Assembly (NCBI GenBank): GCA_947623855.1
Contig: CANQHW010000045.1
Location: 1-8,530, forward strand
Origin: an uncultured Bacilli bacterium
GTDB taxonomy: Bacteria > Bacillota_I > Bacilli_A > RF39 > UBA660
DNA: 8,530 nucleotides
Direction: 5' to 3'
The number at the start of each line of letters is the position of its first letter. Positions within the stretch are counted from its first letter, which is position 1. The position numbers and the translations under genes are program-made. Below are positions 6,677 through 8,530 of the stretch, piece by piece. Under the pieces are notes generated by a model. The model did not search any database and was not told where the DNA came from. It saw nothing but the letters and a program-made list of their open reading frames with translations.

Positions 6677-6685
6677 AGTATAACA
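6677..6685 (-). promoter_or_regulatory. Possible extended -10 promoter for the prepilin-ftsY unit
   Basis: The minus strand reads TGTTATACT, an extended -10 (TGn plus TATACT at 6682-6677). At 17-nt spacing the -35 would be TTTATT, a weak match. Transcription would start near 6670, only about 14 nt before the prepilin ATG, so the leader would be very short but would still hold the ribosome site. It is the best candidate in this divergent region for starting the leftward unit. Confidence 0.45.
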
Positions 6686-6692
6686 AAGCATC

Positions 6693-6721
6693 TTTACAAA
6701 ATAAAGTTTTTTTTGTATAAT
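6693..6721 (+). promoter_or_regulatory. Sigma-A promoter of rnj
   Basis: A -35 TTTACA (6693-6698) is followed after exactly 17 nt by a perfect -10 TATAAT (6716-6721). The spacer contains a run of eight T. Transcription would start near 6728, giving a leader of about 35 nt. It reads away from the prepilin unit, and its -35 lies just 11 nt from the opposite -10-like element, so the two promoters may compete for polymerase. Confidence 0.8.
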
Positions 6722-6763
6722 GGTTGATAGCCAAGTTTACTTTTTTATTTAGGAGGAATTAAA

Positions 6764-8431
6764 ATGAATACAAATGAGACGACTAATGTTATTGCGTTAG
6801 GTGGTTTAGGTGAAGTTGGAAAAAATATGTATGTAGTAACTCATAAGGATGAGTTATATATTATAGATGCAGGGGTAATGTTTCCCGAAGATGAACTACT
6901 AGGTGTTGATTATGTTATCCAAGATTTTACCTATTTAAAACAAAATGAAGATAAAATAAAAGGACTTATTATTACCCATGGGCATGAAGATCATATTGGA
7001 GGTATTACTTTTTTACTACAACAATTAAATATTCCTGTGATTTATTCACCAAAGATTGCGATTGATTTAATGGAGAAAAAATTAGTAGAAAAAAATATGC
7101 CTTATAATAATTTTGTAACGGTTACAAAAGATACAGTTATTAAAAGTAAGTATTTTGAAATAGAGTTTATTAATACGACCCACTCTATTCCAGATAGTTA
7201 TTGTATTGTACTTCATACGCCGAATGGAACGATTGTGGAAACGGGAGACTTTAAATTTGATTTAACCCCAATTGGTCCAATGGCGGATTTACATAAAATG
7301 GCACGGATTGGGGAAGCGGGAGTTAGACTTTTATTAAGCGATTCTACGAACTCATTATCTCCTGGGTTTTCAAAGTCTGAAAGTATTGTTGATGAAACTT
7401 TAAATGATATTGTAAGTAAGCATCATGGACGAATTATTATTGCAACCTTTGCTTCCAATATTTATCGGGTTAAACACATTATTGAAACTTGTAGAAAAAA
7501 TAATCGGAAGATTGTGGTTTTTGGAAGAAGTATGGAAAACTCAATTAATATTGCTTTAAATAATGGACTTATTGAGGATAAAACAATTATTATTGATGCT
7601 AATGATGCTAAAAATTTAAAACCTAATGAAGTATGTATATTATGTACAGGTAGTCAAGGAGAGCCTTTAGCAGCACTATCAAGAATCGCGAATGGAACGC
7701 ATAAACAAGTAACGCTTTTACCAGATGATTTAGTAGTATTTTCTTCTAAACCTATTCCTGGAAATGCGGAAGCGGTTAATAGGATTATTAATAAGTTATA
7801 TTTAAAAAATGTTAAAGTATTTACGAATTCAGATTTTTCAGATATTCATACATCAGGGCATGCAATGCAAGAAGAGCAAAAGTTAATGCTTCGAATTATT
7901 AAACCAGAATATTTTATGCCAATGCACGGCGAATATAGGATGTTAAAAGAACATGCTGATACGGCGATTAGTTGTGGGATTCCTAAGGATCATACTTTTA
8001 TAATGAAGAATGGAGATGTTTTATCTTTATCTAAGGATAAAGTAGAGATTACTGGGACGGTTACAGCAGGAGATATTTATGTTGATGGTTCAAGAATTGG
8101 AGATATTGGATCAGTTGTTATAAAAGATCGGAAACTGATGAGTCGGGATGGTATATTAGTTACAATTTTAAATATTAATCCTTTTACTAAAAAGTTACTT
8201 ATTAAACCAAATGTTACTACGAGAGGTTTTGTAACGGTGAATGAAAATACAGCTTTAATTAATCAAATAGAAGAAAAAATTACTACAGTAGTAAATAAAT
8301 ATCTTGCAGAAAATAAGTATAATTATATTGATTTACGGAATACGATTATTTTAGAGGTTCATCCTTTTATTAATAATTTAACAGGGCGAAGACCTATTAT
8401 TCTTCCAGTTATTATGGAAGTAAAAGAATAA
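6764..8431 (+). CDS. rnjA: Ribonuclease J, J1-type
   Basis: RNase J is a zinc-dependent metallo-beta-lactamase/beta-CASP ribonuclease with 5'-3' exonuclease and endonuclease activity, acting in mRNA decay and rRNA 5'-end maturation. The 555-residue length equals that of Bacillus subtilis RNase J1. Metal-site residues are intact: HGHEDH at 72-77, H140 (NTTHSIPDS), D162 (ETGDFKFD) and H388 (MPMHGEYR). The beta-CASP domain (about 210-365) has TFASNIYR (228-235), FGRSM (253-257), CTGSQGEP (294-301) and TSGHA (363-367). The C-terminal domain begins about 450 and ends in RRPIILPVIMEVKE. The intact HGHEDH favours J1 over J2, in which this motif is typically degenerate. The start is set by AGGAGG at 6751-6756, 7 nt upstream. 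It is a single-gene unit with its own promoter and terminator. The exact paralogue name (rnjA or rnjB) is an inference from the motif. Confidence 0.95.
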   Translation: MNTNETTNVIALGGLGEVGKNMYVVTHKDELYIIDAGVMFPEDELLGVDYVIQDFTYLKQNEDKIKGLIITHGHEDHIGGITFLLQQLNIPVIYSPKIAIDLMEKKLVEKNMPYNNFVTVTKDTVIKSKYFEIEFINTTHSIPDSYCIVLHTPNGTIVETGDFKFDLTPIGPMADLHKMARIGEAGVRLLLSDSTNSLSPGFSKSESIVDETLNDIVSKHHGRIIIATFASNIYRVKHIIETCRKNNRKIVVFGRSMENSINIALNNGLIEDKTIIIDANDAKNLKPNEVCILCTGSQGEPLAALSRIANGTHKQVTLLPDDLVVFSSKPIPGNAEAVNRIINKLYLKNVKVFTNSDFSDIHTSGHAMQEEQKLMLRIIKPEYFMPMHGEYRMLKEHADTAISCGIPKDHTFIMKNGDVLSLSKDKVEITGTVTAGDIYVDGSRIGDIGSVVIKDRKLMSRDGILVTILNINPFTKKLLIKPNVTTRGFVTVNENTALINQIEEKITTVVNKYLAENKYNYIDLRNTIILEVHPFINNLTGRRPIILPVIMEVKE

Positions 8432-8453
8432 ATAAAAAAAAGGTATTTAAGTT

Positions 8454-8487
8454 GAGACTGCTGAAAAAGTAGACAAAAGATTACTGT
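8454..8487 (+). repeat. Imperfect direct repeat upstream of and within the rnj terminator
   Basis: AGACTGCTG at 8455-8463 and AGATTACTG at 8479-8487 (AGATTACTGT runs from 8479 minus the final base) are imperfect direct copies about 24 nt apart. Both can pair with CAGTAGTCT in the 3' arm of the terminator, so two mutually exclusive hairpins are possible. The 8451-8470 stretch also resembles, from memory, the ends of some IS1182-type elements. No transposase is present in the window. Confidence 0.4.
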
Positions 8488-8514
8488 AAAGAAAGACAGT
8501 AGTCTTTTATTTTG
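8475..8514 (+). terminator. Intrinsic terminator after rnj
   Basis: A 13-nt arm AAAAGATTACTGT (8475-8487) pairs with ACAGTAGTCTTTT (8496-8508) with one U-G wobble, around an 8-nt loop AAAGAAAG. The 3' arm merges into a T-rich run TTTTATTTT. It lies 43 nt past the rnj stop, with no gene between, and is oriented to end rnj transcription. Confidence 0.85.
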
Positions 8515-8530
8515 ATATAATTATATATAA

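Noticed and set aside
6692..6714. Small hairpin CTTTA-CAAAA-TAAAG followed by eight T, terminator-like
   Set aside because: The stem has only 5 AT-rich pairs, no plus-strand gene lies upstream to terminate, and the segment is explained as the -35 and spacer of the rnj promoter.
8493..8521. AAGACA-17-TATAAT, a possible promoter for a gene beyond the right edge
   Set aside because: The -10 is perfect, but the -35 match is 4 of 6, it sits in the rnj terminator, and TATAAT-like strings are common in such AT-rich DNA. No downstream gene is visible.

Overview
The window is very AT-rich and densely coded. Stop codons are TAA, TAG and TGA, and tryptophan is encoded by TGG, so the standard bacterial code applies and not the Mycoplasma code. 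A-rich Shine-Dalgarno sites, RNase J, YlxM beside the SRP genes and a Gram-positive style prepilin all point to a low-GC member of the Bacillota, probably an uncultured Bacilli lineage (Erysipelotrichia/RF39-like). That placement is inferred from gene content and composition only.

Layout. A 107-bp divergent intergenic region at 6657-6763 separates two transcription units. Rightward on the plus strand is a single gene for a J1-type RNase J (6764-8431). It has a near-consensus promoter upstream and an intrinsic terminator downstream. Leftward on the minus strand is a tightly packed series of nine genes: a class III-leader prepilin, ftsY, ylxM, tmk, ffh, nusB, xseA and two tandem paralogous genes of unknown function, the second running off the left edge. 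Junctions in this series are 1- or 4-nt overlaps or gaps of 2-27 nt. The exception is a 64-nt gap between ffh and nusB that carries a good extended -10 promoter. The series can therefore be read as one long unit with an internal promoter, or as an SRP unit (prepilin-ftsY-ylxM-tmk-ffh) followed by a nusB-xseA-unknown pair unit.

How the genes fit together. FtsY, YlxM and Ffh form the protein part of co-translational membrane targeting, and a prepilin at the head of the unit is itself an inner-membrane protein. tmk supplies dTDP for DNA synthesis, and the exonuclease VII large subunit processes single-stranded DNA. NusB works in rRNA antitermination, and RNase J in 5'-end-dependent RNA decay and maturation. 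This is mostly housekeeping content.

The least ordinary part is the left 1.2 kb. Two adjacent proteins of about 200 residues share nearly identical N-termini and similar coiled-coil C-termini but have divergent middles, and they sit just after xseA where xseB would often lie. I recognise no family for them. Other points are tmk placed between ylxM and ffh with a GKE-type P-loop, an isolated four-cysteine prepilin translationally linked to ftsY, and a repeat-containing, IS-end-like sequence around the rnj terminator. I see no CRISPR array, tRNA, rRNA or intact insertion sequence.
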